From positions 21,731 to 85,730 of the forward strand of contig NZ_JAOCQE010000004.1 in the NCBI RefSeq assembly GCF_025290915.1: a stretch of DNA of 64,000 nucleotides, given 5' to 3'. The DNA comes from Streptomyces sp. 15-116A. GTDB taxonomy: Bacteria > Actinomycetota > Actinomycetes > Streptomycetales > Streptomycetaceae. A model generated the notes under the pieces. The model had not been told where the DNA came from, did no database searches, and was given only the letters and a program-made list of their open reading frames with translations. This document shows positions 8,928 through 17,476 of the stretch, piece by piece. A program made the position numbers and the translations under genes. How positions within the stretch are numbered: the first letter of the stretch is position 1; each line of letters opens with the position of its first letter.

Positions 8928-9719
8928 CTACTGCTCCAGCCCCGCCTCCGCCAGCAGGTACGCCGTCATCGGGTCGTAGTGGCGGGGGCTGACGACGTGG
9001 TCGTCGAGGGGCACCACTACCTGGACGGTACCCTCCGCCTCCGCGAGGAACAGGGCGGGGTCGTTGCAGTCGGCGTAGCCGACCGAGTCGACGCCGTGCT
9101 GTCCCGCGTAGCCCGCCCAGCCGTGGTCGGCGACCACCAGGTCCGGCAGCGGGCGGCCCTCGCGCTCGAGGGCGGTCAGGATGGCCTTCATCGGCTCGCC
9201 GGAGTGCGTGTGCCAGAGCGTCGCGCCGTGCTCCAGGACCGCCACGTCCGCGAACTGCATCACATACCCCTCGTCCGTGGCCAGCCCGTCCGGGATCACC
9301 ACGATCTCGCAGCCCGCCGCGCGCAGCGCCGCGGCCGTGGCGCGGTGCACGTCCAGCAGGCCGCCGGGGTGACCGGTCGCGAAGAGCACCCGCTGCTGCC
9401 CGTCCGCCGCCTTGCGCAGCCGGCCCGCCATCCGCTCCAGACCGGCGACGGTCAGCTCCGGATCGATGGTGTCCTGGCCGTACCGGTACTCGGGGTCGTC
9501 GTTCACCCCGACCCGCTCCGCCATCACCGCGAGCACGTCCTGCTCGTCGGTCCAGCGCTCGCCGAGTTCCAGGCCCAGCCAGTAGTGGCGGTCGCCGTTG
9601 GCCAGCTTGCGGTAGTGGGAGAGGTTGTTCTCGCGCGGGGTCGCGACATCGCCCGCGATGCGGGTGGCGATCAGGTGCTGGATGAGCTCGGCGCGGCTGG
9701 GTGTCCCGGATATCGGCAT
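8928..9719 (-). CDS. Putative phosphatase (PF15698-like)
   Basis: A soluble protein of about 263 residues with no signal peptide. The sequence PRENNLSHYRKLANGDRHYWLGLELG and the later blocks ATGHPGGLLDVHRA, HGATLWHTHSGEPMKAIL and DLVVADHGWAGYAG are, as I remember it, typical of a well-conserved actinobacterial family annotated as phosphatase; I cannot name the substrate. I chose the ATG at 9719 (MPISGTPSRAEL) over ATGs at 9728 and 9785 because it matches the expected family start; none has a strong ribosome-binding site. It is convergent with tesB (17 bases between stops). Confidence 0.6.
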   Translation of the reverse strand: MPISGTPSRAELIQHLIATRIAGDVATPRENNLSHYRKLANGDRHYWLGLELGERWTDEQDVLAVMAERVGVNDDPEYRYGQDTIDPELTVAGLERMAGRLRKAADGQQRVLFATGHPGGLLDVHRATAAALRAAGCEIVVIPDGLATDEGYVMQFADVAVLEHGATLWHTHSGEPMKAILTALEREGRPLPDLVVADHGWAGYAGQHGVDSVGYADCNDPALFLAEAEGTVQVVVPLDDHVVSPRHYDPMTAYLLAEAGLEQ

Positions 9720-9811
9720 GCCCACCATTGTGAGGCAGCGCGCGGTGCGCGTCCCTGGCGTATCGAGCGCTGGGACGTGCGTCACGTACTCAGGCGACTA
9801 CGTACGGATAC

Positions 9812-11473
9812 CTAGGTCCGCTTGAGCGCGAACCACAGCTCCATGCGGACGTCCGGGTCGTCGAGATCGGCGTCCAGGAGGGTGGCGCAGCGGGCGATGC
9901 GCTGGCGCACGGTGTTGCGGTGCACGGACAGGGCGACGGCGGTGCGGTCCCAACTGCCGTGCAGGGAGAGCCAGGTGCGCAGGGTGTCCGTGAGGGCCGG
10001 GTTGCCGTCGAGGGGCGCGAGGAGGGCGCGGGCGTGGGTGTCGGCGTCCGGGGGTGCGATGAGGTCGGTGAGGGCGGGGCGGTCGCTGTGCCGGACCAGC
10101 GGGGTGCGGGTGGCGCGGGCGCGGGCGAGCGCGCGGGCGGCCTGGGTGTCGGCGGCGGGCCAGTCGGCGGGGGCGGCGGGGGCGCTGATGCCGAGGGTCC
10201 AGCCGGGGAGGGGGTTCGGTTCGCGGTCGCTCGGGAGGAGGACGCGTACGACGTCGTCGGTGAGGTCGACGAGGGCGGTGCCCAGGGCGGCGCCGAGGGC
10301 GGAGGCGGCGAGGGCGTCGGGGGGTTGTGTGGTGGGGGTGGCGTGGACGACGCGCCAACGGTCGCTGCCGAGCAGGGGGGCTACGTCCTCGGGGTCGCCG
10401 CCCAGGAGGAGACGTACGAGGGCGGAGGAGCGGGCGGCGCCGGGTGCGCTTTGATGCTCTCCTGTGAGCAGGGACAGCAGTACGGCAGCGACCGAGGCGA
10501 TGGTGTGGTCGGCGGACTCGCGGTGGGGGGTGGCCACGGCGAGGACGAAGCCGTTCTCTGAGCCGAGGGCGTAGGCGGCGAGGTGAGTGTCCGCGAGGGT
10601 GTCGGTGGCGCTGGCGGGGTGGGGGCTGGGCGGGGGTGGGTTCGCTCGCCGGCGCTCGCCGGGTGCCGCTGCGCCCACCCTCCCCCACTCTCGGCTGCGC
10701 TCGAGCGGGGGGACCCCCATCGCCCCAGCGGCACGACTGCCCGCAGCTAGGGCGGATCCGCTCGCCCGGCCTCCCGCAGCTGCGGCGGATCCGCTCGCCC
10801 CGCCTCCCGCAGCCATGGCAGTTACGTCAGCCGCTGGGCGTACCACCTTCGCCAGCCCCGCCAACCCCTCCCTCACCTCCGGGCCCTGTTCCCGGCCCGC
10901 TGACGCCAGTTCCGTGCCCTCCGGGCCGTACAGCACCGCGTAGCCGTCCAGGCGGCGGGCCAGTTGGCGTAGGACCGACGGGATCGGGTCCGGGCGGGAT
11001 GCCGCTGTGGCCAGGCTCTGCTGGGCCTCTGTGACGCGGCGGAGTTCCGCTACTCGGGCGCGGGCCATCAGTTGCCAGACGGCTCGGGCCACTCCCGAGA
11101 ACGTGGTGCGGGGCGGGACCTCCAGGAGGGGGAGGCCGTGCAGCTCGCAGGACTCCATCAGCGCGGCCGGGACCGTGTCGTGCAGCGGGGCCAGGCCGAA
11201 GCCCAGGGCCGCGCCGCCCGCCGCGACGATGCGGGAGACGTACGCGTCGAAGTAGCCCGTGCCCGCGCCGTCCGGGATGTGCACGCCCGCCGTGAGCAGC
11301 AGCTCACCGCCCAGCAGGTACGGATACGGGTCGGCCATCTCCGAGGTGTGCGCCCAGTGGATCACGATGCCGGGGTCGGCCGGGCCGGCGATACGGCGCA
11401 GCCCCAGGTCATCGCGGGCCAGGAGGGCGTCGAGGGGGACGGGGGGTGTCGGGGGGACCGTGGGATCCGGCAT
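9812..11473 (-). CDS. PucR-family transcriptional regulator with repeat insertion
   Basis: A 553-residue regulator. The N-terminal PucR domain covers about residues 8-120 (LLGGELLLTAGVHIPDG) and the C-terminal PucR HTH is WLSLHGSWDRTAVALSVHRNTVRQRIARC. Between them is an Ala/Gly/Ser/Pro-rich linker (about 210-280) that contains GVPPLERSREWGRVGAA; this piece is encoded by a dispersed repeat (10671-10744) that also occurs at 29196-29268. PucR proteins usually control purine or amine catabolic genes, and the divergent symporter-agmatinase-TPP operon is the obvious target. GGAGGA about 10 bases before the ATG at 11473 favours that start over upstream codons. Confidence 0.82.
   Translation of the reverse strand: MPDPTVPPTPPVPLDALLARDDLGLRRIAGPADPGIVIHWAHTSEMADPYPYLLGGELLLTAGVHIPDGAGTGYFDAYVSRIVAAGGAALGFGLAPLHDTVPAALMESCELHGLPLLEVPPRTTFSGVARAVWQLMARARVAELRRVTEAQQSLATAASRPDPIPSVLRQLARRLDGYAVLYGPEGTELASAGREQGPEVREGLAGLAKVVRPAADVTAMAAGGGASGSAAAAGGRASGSALAAGSRAAGAMGVPPLERSREWGRVGAAAPGERRRANPPPPSPHPASATDTLADTHLAAYALGSENGFVLAVATPHRESADHTIASVAAVLLSLLTGEHQSAPGAARSSALVRLLLGGDPEDVAPLLGSDRWRVVHATPTTQPPDALAASALGAALGTALVDLTDDVVRVLLPSDREPNPLPGWTLGISAPAAPADWPAADTQAARALARARATRTPLVRHSDRPALTDLIAPPDADTHARALLAPLDGNPALTDTLRTWLSLHGSWDRTAVALSVHRNTVRQRIARCATLLDADLDDPDVRMELWFALKRT
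10671..10744 (-). repeat. Dispersed repeat, copy A, inside pucR
   Basis: On the minus strand this 74-base unit runs from GCGGGCAGTCGTGCCGC through GGGGGTCC and GCTCGAGC to GAGGGTGGGCGC. Hand alignment with 29196-29268 shows about six differences. It is G/C-rich, partly palindromic (GGGGGTCCCCCC, GCTCGAGC) and read in frame within the regulator linker. Confidence 0.75.
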
Positions 11474-11660
11474 GGTGGACGTTTCCTCCATTCCGTTCGG
11501 CCCGTATGGATGAAACGTACACTTCGCAGTCGCTTTCCGGCCACCTAAGGTCGGGTCAGACCGGCAGCCCGCGGGTACGGGCGGATGTCCCCGCGACGAG
11601 CCACCGGACACCTTCCATCTGCACGACACGCCACCGAGAGTGCGCGAAGGAGGCCCCCGT

Positions 11661-13130
11661 ATGGCCGTGGACTATCTGGTCATCGTCGTCTATCTGGCCG
11701 GCATGCTGGCCATGGGCTGGTGGGGCATGCGCCGCGCCAAGTCCAAGAGTGAGTTCCTGGTGGCGGGCCGCCGCCTGGGTCCCGCCATGTACTCCGGCAC
11801 CATGGCCGCCATCGTCCTCGGCGGTGCCTCCACCATCGGCGGCGTGGGCCTCGGCTACCAGTACGGCCTCTCCGGCGCCTGGATGGTCTTCACCATCGGC
11901 CTCGGCCTGCTCGCGCTGAGCATCTTCTTCTCCGCCCGCATCGCCCGGCTGAAGGTCTACACCGTCTCCGAGATGCTGGACCTGCGCTACGGCGGCCGGG
12001 CGGGCGTCATCTCCGGTGTCGTCATGTGGGCGTACACCCTGATGCTCGCGGTGACCTCCACCATCGCCTACGCCACGATCTTCGATGTCCTGTTCGACAT
12101 CAACCGCACCCTCGCGATCGTCCTCGGCGGCTCGATCGTCGTCGCGTACTCCACGCTCGGCGGCATGTGGTCGATCACGCTGACCGACATGGTGCAGTTC
12201 GTCGTCAAGACGATCGGTGTGCTGCTCCTGCTGCTGCCGATCGCCGTCGTCAAGGCGGGCGGGTTCAGCGAGATGAAGGCCCAGTTGCCCACCGAGTACT
12301 TCGACCCGCTGGGCATCGGCGGCGAGACGATCTTCACGTACGTCCTGATCTACACCTTCGGCATGCTGATCGGGCAGGACATCTGGCAGCGCGTGTTCAC
12401 CGCCCGCAGCGACACCACCGCCAAGTGGGGCGGCACCGTCGCCGGCACCTACTGCCTCGCCTACGCCGTCGCCGGCGCGGTGATCGGTACGGCAGCCAAG
12501 GTGATGTACCCGAAGCTCGCCAGCCCCGACGACGCCTTCGCGACCATCGTCAAGGACGAGCTGCCGATCGGCGTGCGCGGACTGGTCCTGGCCGCCGCGC
12601 TCGCCGCGGTGATGTCGACGTCCTCCGGTGCGCTGATCGCCTGCGCCACCGTCGCCAACAACGACATCTGGTCCCGGCTGCGCGGCATCGTCAAGCCGTC
12701 CGGCGAGGAGCACGACGAGGTCAAGGGCAACCGCGCCTTCATCCTGATCATGGGTGTCGCGGTGATCGCCACGTCCATCGCGCTCAACAACGTCGTCGAG
12801 GCGCTGACCGTCGCGTACAACCTGCTCGTCGGCGGGCTGCTCGTGCCGATCCTCGGCGGGCTGCTGTGGAAGCGCGGCACCGCGCAGGGCGCCCTCGCGG
12901 CCGTCGCCGTCGGCGGACTGGCCGTCGTCGGACTGATGGCCGGTTACGGCATCCTCGCCAACGAGCCGATCTACTACGGTCTGCTCGCCTCCCTCGCCGC
13001 CTATGTCGTGGTCTCCCTGGCGACCCTGGCGACCGACGCGGCCGTCCTCGCCGCCTGGCGTGAACGCCTCGCCGGGCGCGGCGGCCCCGAAACCGAATCC
13101 GTGTCCGAAGCGGTGCCCGCGGCCCAGTAG
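11661..13130 (+). CDS. Sodium:solute symporter (SSS family)
   Basis: A 489-residue integral membrane protein with about 13 hydrophobic segments. The SSS pattern is clear: an N-terminal [22 protein letters not shown], the [22 protein letters not shown] loop of the second helix, and later [26 protein letters not shown], typical of the Na+-binding region. GAAGGAGG stands 8 bases before the ATG at 11661. The gene diverges from pucR and is followed by an agmatinase-family enzyme, so it probably imports the substrate of that pathway (a guanidino compound, polyamine or related amine). The exact substrate cannot be read from sequence. Confidence 0.85.
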   Translation: MAVDYLVIVVYLAGMLAMGWWGMRRAKSKSEFLVAGRRLGPAMYSGTMAAIVLGGASTIGGVGLGYQYGLSGAWMVFTIGLGLLALSIFFSARIARLKVYTVSEMLDLRYGGRAGVISGVVMWAYTLMLAVTSTIAYATIFDVLFDINRTLAIVLGGSIVVAYSTLGGMWSITLTDMVQFVVKTIGVLLLLLPIAVVKAGGFSEMKAQLPTEYFDPLGIGGETIFTYVLIYTFGMLIGQDIWQRVFTARSDTTAKWGGTVAGTYCLAYAVAGAVIGTAAKVMYPKLASPDDAFATIVKDELPIGVRGLVLAAALAAVMSTSSGALIACATVANNDIWSRLRGIVKPSGEEHDEVKGNRAFILIMGVAVIATSIALNNVVEALTVAYNLLVGGLLVPILGGLLWKRGTAQGALAAVAVGGLAVVGLMAGYGILANEPIYYGLLASLAAYVVVSLATLATDAAVLAAWRERLAGRGGPETESVSEAVPAAQ

Positions 13131-13185
13131 AGTCGATGGGCAAGCAGTACATACGCGACGAAGCGTAGGAAAGAAGGCAGTTTTC

Positions 13186-14154
13186 ATGAGCAGCAACGAG
13201 ACGCCCCGCGGCCCCGTCGACTCCTCCCGCATACCGCGGTACGCCGGCCCCGCGACCTTCGCCCGGCTGCCCCGCCTCGACGAGGTCGGCACCGCCGATG
13301 TCGCGGTGGTGGGTGTGCCGTTCGACTCGGGCGTCTCGTACCGGCCGGGCGCCCGCTTCGGCGGCAACGCGATCCGCGAGGCGTCCCGGCTGCTGCGCCC
13401 CTACAACCCGGCGCAGGACGCCTCGCCCTTCGCCCTCGCGCAGGTCGCGGACGGCGGCGACATCGCCGTGAACCCGTTCAACATCAACGAGGCCGTGGAG
13501 ACGATCGAGGCCGCCGCCGACGACCTGCTCGGCACCGGCGCCCGCCTGATGACCCTCGGTGGCGACCACACGATCGCGCTCCCGCTGCTGCGCTCGGTGG
13601 CGAAGCAGCACGGCCCGGTCGCCCTGCTCCACTTCGACGCCCACCTGGACACGTGGGACACCTACTTCGGCGCCGAGTACACGCACGGCACCCCGTTCCG
13701 CCGGGCCGTCGAGGAGGGCATCCTCGACACCTCCGCCCTGTCCCACGTCGGCACCCGCGGCCCGCTCTACGGCAAGCAGGACCTCACCGACGACGAGAAG
13801 ATGGGCTTCGGCATCGTCACCTCCGCGGACGTCTACCGCCGGGGCGCCGACGAGATCGCCGACCAGCTGCGCCAGCGCATCGGCGACCGCCCGTTGTACA
13901 TCTCCATCGACATCGACTGCCTCGACCCGGCGCACGCGCCCGGCACCGGCACCCCCGAGGCGGGCGGCATGACCTCCCGCGAACTGCTGGAGATCCTGCG
14001 CGGGCTGGCGTCCTGCAACCTGGTCTCGGCGGACGTGGTCGAGGTCGCCCCGGCCTACGACCACGCGGAGATCACCTCGGTCGCCGCCTCCCACACCGCA
14101 TACGAACTGACCACGATCATGTCCCGCCAGATTGCAGAGGCCCGCGCGAAGTGA
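13186..14154 (+). CDS. speB: Agmatinase-family ureohydrolase
   Basis: A 322-residue manganese ureohydrolase that releases urea from a guanidino group. Metal ligands are all present: GGDHT (His128), DAHLD (Asp151, His153, Asp155) and [10 protein letters not shown] (Asp242, Asp244). [16 protein letters not shown] near residue 52 and [13 protein letters not shown] are typical agmatinase/guanidinobutyrase loops. AGGAAAGAAGG precedes the ATG. It lies 55 bases after the symporter and overlaps the next gene by GTGA, so uptake, urea release and the TPP enzyme may be one pathway. The symbol speB reflects the family; 4-guanidinobutyrate is an equally possible substrate. Confidence 0.85.
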   Translation: MSSNETPRGPVDSSRIPRYAGPATFARLPRLDEVGTADVAVVGVPFDSGVSYRPGARFGGNAIREASRLLRPYNPAQDASPFALAQVADGGDIAVNPFNINEAVETIEAAADDLLGTGARLMTLGGDHTIALPLLRSVAKQHGPVALLHFDAHLDTWDTYFGAEYTHGTPFRRAVEEGILDTSALSHVGTRGPLYGKQDLTDDEKMGFGIVTSADVYRRGADEIADQLRQRIGDRPLYISIDIDCLDPAHAPGTGTPEAGGMTSRELLEILRGLASCNLVSADVVEVAPAYDHAEITSVAASHTAYELTTIMSRQIAEARAK

Positions 14155-15836
14155 CGCACGACCACGACCTGGTACTCCGCCCGACGCCGGCCCAGACGGA
14201 GGCCGCGCTGAATCCTCCCCCCGGCCGCAACGGCGGAGACCTGGTCGTGGAGACCCTGGCCGGGCTCGGCGCGACCACCGTCTTCGGCCTGCCCGGCCAG
14301 CACGCCCTCGGCATGTTCGACGCCCTGCGCCGCTCCGACCTGCGCTACATCGGCCTGCGGGTGGAGAACAACGCGGGCTTCGCGGCGGACGCGTACGGCA
14401 GGATCACGGGTGAGGCGGCCCCGCTGCTGCTCTCGACGGGCCCTGGCGCCCTCACCTCCCTGGCCGCGCTGCAAGAGGCGGCGGCGGCGTCGGCCCCCGT
14501 GTTGGCGATCAGCAGCCAGATCCCCACGGCGGGCCTGGGCGGCGGCCGGCACGGCTACCTCCACGAACTCCCCGACCAGGCGGCGTCGTTCAGGGGAGTG
14601 GTCAAGTCCGTCCACACGGTCCGTACACAGTCGCAGATCCCGTCGGCGATCGCCGCGGCCTGGAAGTCGGTGCTGACGGCTCCGCACGGCCCGGTGTGGG
14701 TGGAGATCCCGCAGGACGTGCTGCTGGCGGAGACGCGGCTGCCGGTGGTGACGGCGATGGACGCGACGCCGGACGAGCTCCCCCCACGCCCCGAACTGAC
14801 GGCTGTGGCCGCCCACTTGCTGTCTGGTTCGGCCCGCCCGGCGATCATCGCGGGCGGGGGAGTGGTCCGCGCGGACGCGTCGGGCAAGCTGAAGCAGCTG
14901 GCGGAACGCCTCCAGGCCCCGGTCGTCACGACGTTCGGCGGCAAGGGCGCGTTCCCCTGGACCCACCCCCTGTCCCTCCAGTCCTGGCTGGAGGACCGCC
15001 ACACCACGGACTTCCTGGAGGACGCGGACGTCCTGCTGGTCGTAGGCTCGGGCCTGGGCGAACTCTCCTCGAACTACCACACGTTCAAGCCCCGGGGCCG
15101 AGTCATCCAGATCGAGGCCGACGCCGGGAAGCTGGAGTCCAACCACCCCGCCCTCGGCATCCACGCGGACGCCCGCCTGGCCCTTCAGGCCCTGCTGGAG
15201 ACGGTGGAGCGACGAGAGGACGACACGGCGCGTGAGCGCGTGACGGAGCTGCTGTCGAAGGTCGCGGCCCGCATCGCCGCGCAGGACCTCACCCTGGAGC
15301 AGGAGATCCTGGCCTCGGTCCGCCGAGCCCTCCCCGCCGACTCCCCGTCCTTCTGGGACATGACGATCCTGGCGTACTGGGCCTGGTCCGCCTTCGACGC
15401 CAAGGGCCCCAACCTCCTGCACTCCGCTCAGGGCGCGGGCGGCCTCGGCTACGGCTTCCCGGCCGCCCTCGGCGCGGCGACCGCCGACCCTACCCGCCCG
15501 GTCCTCGCCGTCTCCGGCGACGGCGGCGCCCTGTACTCCATCGCCGAACTGGCCACGGCGAGGCAGCACGACCTCCCGGTCACCTGGCTCATCGTCGACG
15601 ACGGCGGCTACGGCATCCTCCGCGAGTACATGACCGACGCCTTCGGCCGCCCGACAGCCACGGAACTGACCCGCCCGGACTACGTGGCCCTGGCGGAGTC
15701 CTTCGGCGTCCCCGGCATCCGCACGACCCCGGAAACCTTGGAACAGGACCTCACCAAGGCCCTGTCAACCCCGGGCCCGTCCGTGGTCGTCCTCCCGGCG
15801 GTCCTGCGAATGTTCGCGCCTACGCACCTGGGCTGA
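14151..15836 (+). CDS. Thiamine-pyrophosphate enzyme, acetolactate-synthase-like
   Basis: A 561-residue TPP enzyme with the three-domain order PYR, central, PP. Glu72 in [15 protein letters not shown] is the conserved glutamate that activates TPP. The PP domain has [18 protein letters not shown] and then LIVDDGGYG, where the usual Asn-Asn of the GDG-X25-NN cofactor motif is Asp-Asp. The GTG start overlaps the agmatinase stop, so the two are translationally coupled. The reaction is unknown; acetolactate synthase is unlikely because no regulatory subunit or ilv genes are near. The pairing with an amidinohydrolase-like gene recalls ceaS/pah of clavam clusters. Confidence 0.8.
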   Translation: MTHDHDLVLRPTPAQTEAALNPPPGRNGGDLVVETLAGLGATTVFGLPGQHALGMFDALRRSDLRYIGLRVENNAGFAADAYGRITGEAAPLLLSTGPGALTSLAALQEAAAASAPVLAISSQIPTAGLGGGRHGYLHELPDQAASFRGVVKSVHTVRTQSQIPSAIAAAWKSVLTAPHGPVWVEIPQDVLLAETRLPVVTAMDATPDELPPRPELTAVAAHLLSGSARPAIIAGGGVVRADASGKLKQLAERLQAPVVTTFGGKGAFPWTHPLSLQSWLEDRHTTDFLEDADVLLVVGSGLGELSSNYHTFKPRGRVIQIEADAGKLESNHPALGIHADARLALQALLETVERREDDTARERVTELLSKVAARIAAQDLTLEQEILASVRRALPADSPSFWDMTILAYWAWSAFDAKGPNLLHSAQGAGGLGYGFPAALGAATADPTRPVLAVSGDGGALYSIAELATARQHDLPVTWLIVDDGGYGILREYMTDAFGRPTATELTRPDYVALAESFGVPGIRTTPETLEQDLTKALSTPGPSVVVLPAVLRMFAPTHLG

Positions 15837-15959
15837 GAGCGGGCGGGAGCTGTTCGCGGACCCAGGCGGGATCGGGGTTGGTGTGCGCCTGGCCCGCCAC
15901 GCCTGCCGGGACCTTGTAGAGGAAGGAACCCTTCCGGTCGCGGGAGCATCTGCTGCTCC

Positions 15960-17399
15960 GTGAGCAGGGACGTACGGGGTCAGGAGACCTTCGAGCCGGA
16001 ACCAGGCGCGGGTGGGCGGCGGGTGCTCGGGGCGGCGGCGGTGGGCAGTGCGCCGATGGAGGTGCTCGACTTTCTGCTGCCGCTGTGGGCCGGGTCCGAG
16101 CTGAAGGCGGGTGCCTCCACCGTCGGTGCGCTGATCGCCGTCGAGGCGGTGCTTTCGCTGGTCGTGAGGCCGGTCGCCGGTGAGTTGTCCGACCGGCTCG
16201 ATCCGCGGCGGGTCGCGGCAGCCGGGGCCGTGCTGTACGCGCTGTCCTTCGCCGGGTACGCGCTCGCCGGCAGTCTCGCGCCCGCCTTCGTCGCGGCGGC
16301 GCTCGGGGGTGCCGGTGGGGCGCTGTTCTGGGTCGCCCTCGACACCTGGACCGGCCGCCGCGCCGCCGGCAACGGCACCGCCGCGTACGGCAAGCTGCTC
16401 TCCGCCTCCGGGCAGGGCGCCTTCGTCGGCTATTTGATCGCGTTCACCGTGCTGCAGAACGCCGGCTACCGGCCCCTGTTCTGGGTCGGGTGCGGTGCCT
16501 GCGCCGTCGCCGCTGCCTTGCTGGTCGTACGGCCGGAAACCGAGCGGGGAGTGCAGGCCCCGGCGCCGTCCGAAGCACCCGGCGACGGCACGCAGCGGCG
16601 GCTGCTGCCGCTCATGGTCCTCGCCGCCGTCACCGCCGGTGCCGAGGCCGGGCTGTGGATGCTTCTGCTGCTGCAGCTCCAGGGCGAGTACGGGCTGACG
16701 CCGACCGAGACCGCGCTCGTCTTCGCGCCCGGTTTCATCGTGTTCATCCTGCTCCCGGAGCACGCCCACCGGATCACCGACCGGGTGGGCCGCAGCTGGA
16801 CCATGGGGGTGTCCTTCGCGGCGTCGGCGCTCTTCGCGGGCGGACTGGCCGTGGTCTCCGGCCCGGGACCGGTCGCCGTGCTGTGGACGCTCGTCGCGGC
16901 CTGTCTCGCCGCGCAGATCCCCGTGGAGCAGGCCACCGTCGCCGCCGCGGCCGGCGGGCGGACCGGCAGGGCCATGGGGCGGTACGAGAGTGCCCGCCTC
17001 GTCGGCGTGCTGGTGGGCCCGCCGTTGCTCGGGCTCGTCTACGAGTCACACGGCTGGACGGCGGCCTGCCTGACCTCGGCGGCCATCGCCCTCACCGCCG
17101 CCGCCTTCGCGCCCTGGGCGATCCAAGCCCTCCGGCTGCCCGAGGAGCCCGCGCCCAAGACGACCCTACGGGACACCGACGCCCCCGACGACGACCTCTC
17201 CCCCCAGGACCACGCCCGCAAAGAGCGCCGCGACTGGCTGACCCACACCTGCATTTTCGTGCCCGGCGCGTCGCTCCTGTGGATCCTGGACGTGACCCTG
17301 GCCGCACGTATCTGGCTCACCATCTGGATCATCGACACCCTCTGGTCCTGGTCCTACACGCTCTTCCCCCGGCGGAACCCGCCACAGAAGAAGGGATGA
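15960..17399 (+). CDS. MFS transporter with extra C-terminal membrane segment
   Basis: A 479-residue protein: an MFS core of about 12 hydrophobic segments (residues 20-395), with the loop motif GELSDRLDPRRVAAAG near residue 80, then a charged linker (TTLRDTDAPDDDLSPQDHARKERRDW) and a further hydrophobic tail CIFVPGASLLWILDVTLAARIWLTIWIIDTLW. The tail is not part of a standard MFS protein. The GTG start has no strong ribosome-binding site, and other starts are possible. Its TGA overlaps the ATG of a 12-codon ORF that leads into the ABC exporter gene, so the transporters are probably co-transcribed. Substrate unknown; drug or metabolite efflux is the general expectation. Confidence 0.75.
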   Translation: MSRDVRGQETFEPEPGAGGRRVLGAAAVGSAPMEVLDFLLPLWAGSELKAGASTVGALIAVEAVLSLVVRPVAGELSDRLDPRRVAAAGAVLYALSFAGYALAGSLAPAFVAAALGGAGGALFWVALDTWTGRRAAGNGTAAYGKLLSASGQGAFVGYLIAFTVLQNAGYRPLFWVGCGACAVAAALLVVRPETERGVQAPAPSEAPGDGTQRRLLPLMVLAAVTAGAEAGLWMLLLLQLQGEYGLTPTETALVFAPGFIVFILLPEHAHRITDRVGRSWTMGVSFAASALFAGGLAVVSGPGPVAVLWTLVAACLAAQIPVEQATVAAAAGGRTGRAMGRYESARLVGVLVGPPLLGLVYESHGWTAACLTSAAIALTAAAFAPWAIQALRLPEEPAPKTTLRDTDAPDDDLSPQDHARKERRDWLTHTCIFVPGASLLWILDVTLAARIWLTIWIIDTLWSWSYTLFPRRNPPQKKG

Positions 17400-17434
17400 A
17401 ATCCGCCCCCGAGCGCGTTGGTGCCTTCCGGTAG
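17396..17434 (+). CDS. Putative 12-residue leader peptide MKSAPERVGAFR
   Basis: ATG at 17396 overlaps the stop of the MFS gene (ATGA) and the frame ends at TAG 17432-17434. AAGAAGGG lies directly upstream and could serve as ribosome-binding site, though close to the ATG. The last codons (GGT GCC TTC CGG) are exactly the left arm of an 11-bp inverted repeat whose right arm contains the ribosome-binding site of the ABC exporter. This layout is that of translational attenuators. Expression of the peptide is not shown by sequence alone. Confidence 0.45.
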   Translation: MKSAPERVGAFR

Positions 17435-17474
17435 ATCAGGACGGAAGAACGACGCACAACGAACGGAAGGCACC
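17420..17474 (+). promoter_or_regulatory. Hairpin masking the exporter ribosome-binding site
   Basis: GGTGCCTTCCG (17420-17430) and CGGAAGGCACC (17464-17474) form a perfect 11-bp stem around a 33-base loop. The right arm contains GGAAGG (17465-17470), the ribosome-binding site for the GTG at 17477. A competing 6-bp hairpin, CTTCCG (17425-17430) with CGGAAG (17442-17447), would leave the site free. The arrangement suggests translation-dependent control. Confidence 0.6.
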
Positions 17475-17476
17475 GC

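Noticed and set aside
14151..15836. Acetolactate synthase large subunit
   Set aside because: No ilvN/ilvC neighbours, altered cofactor motif and coupling to an agmatinase-family gene.
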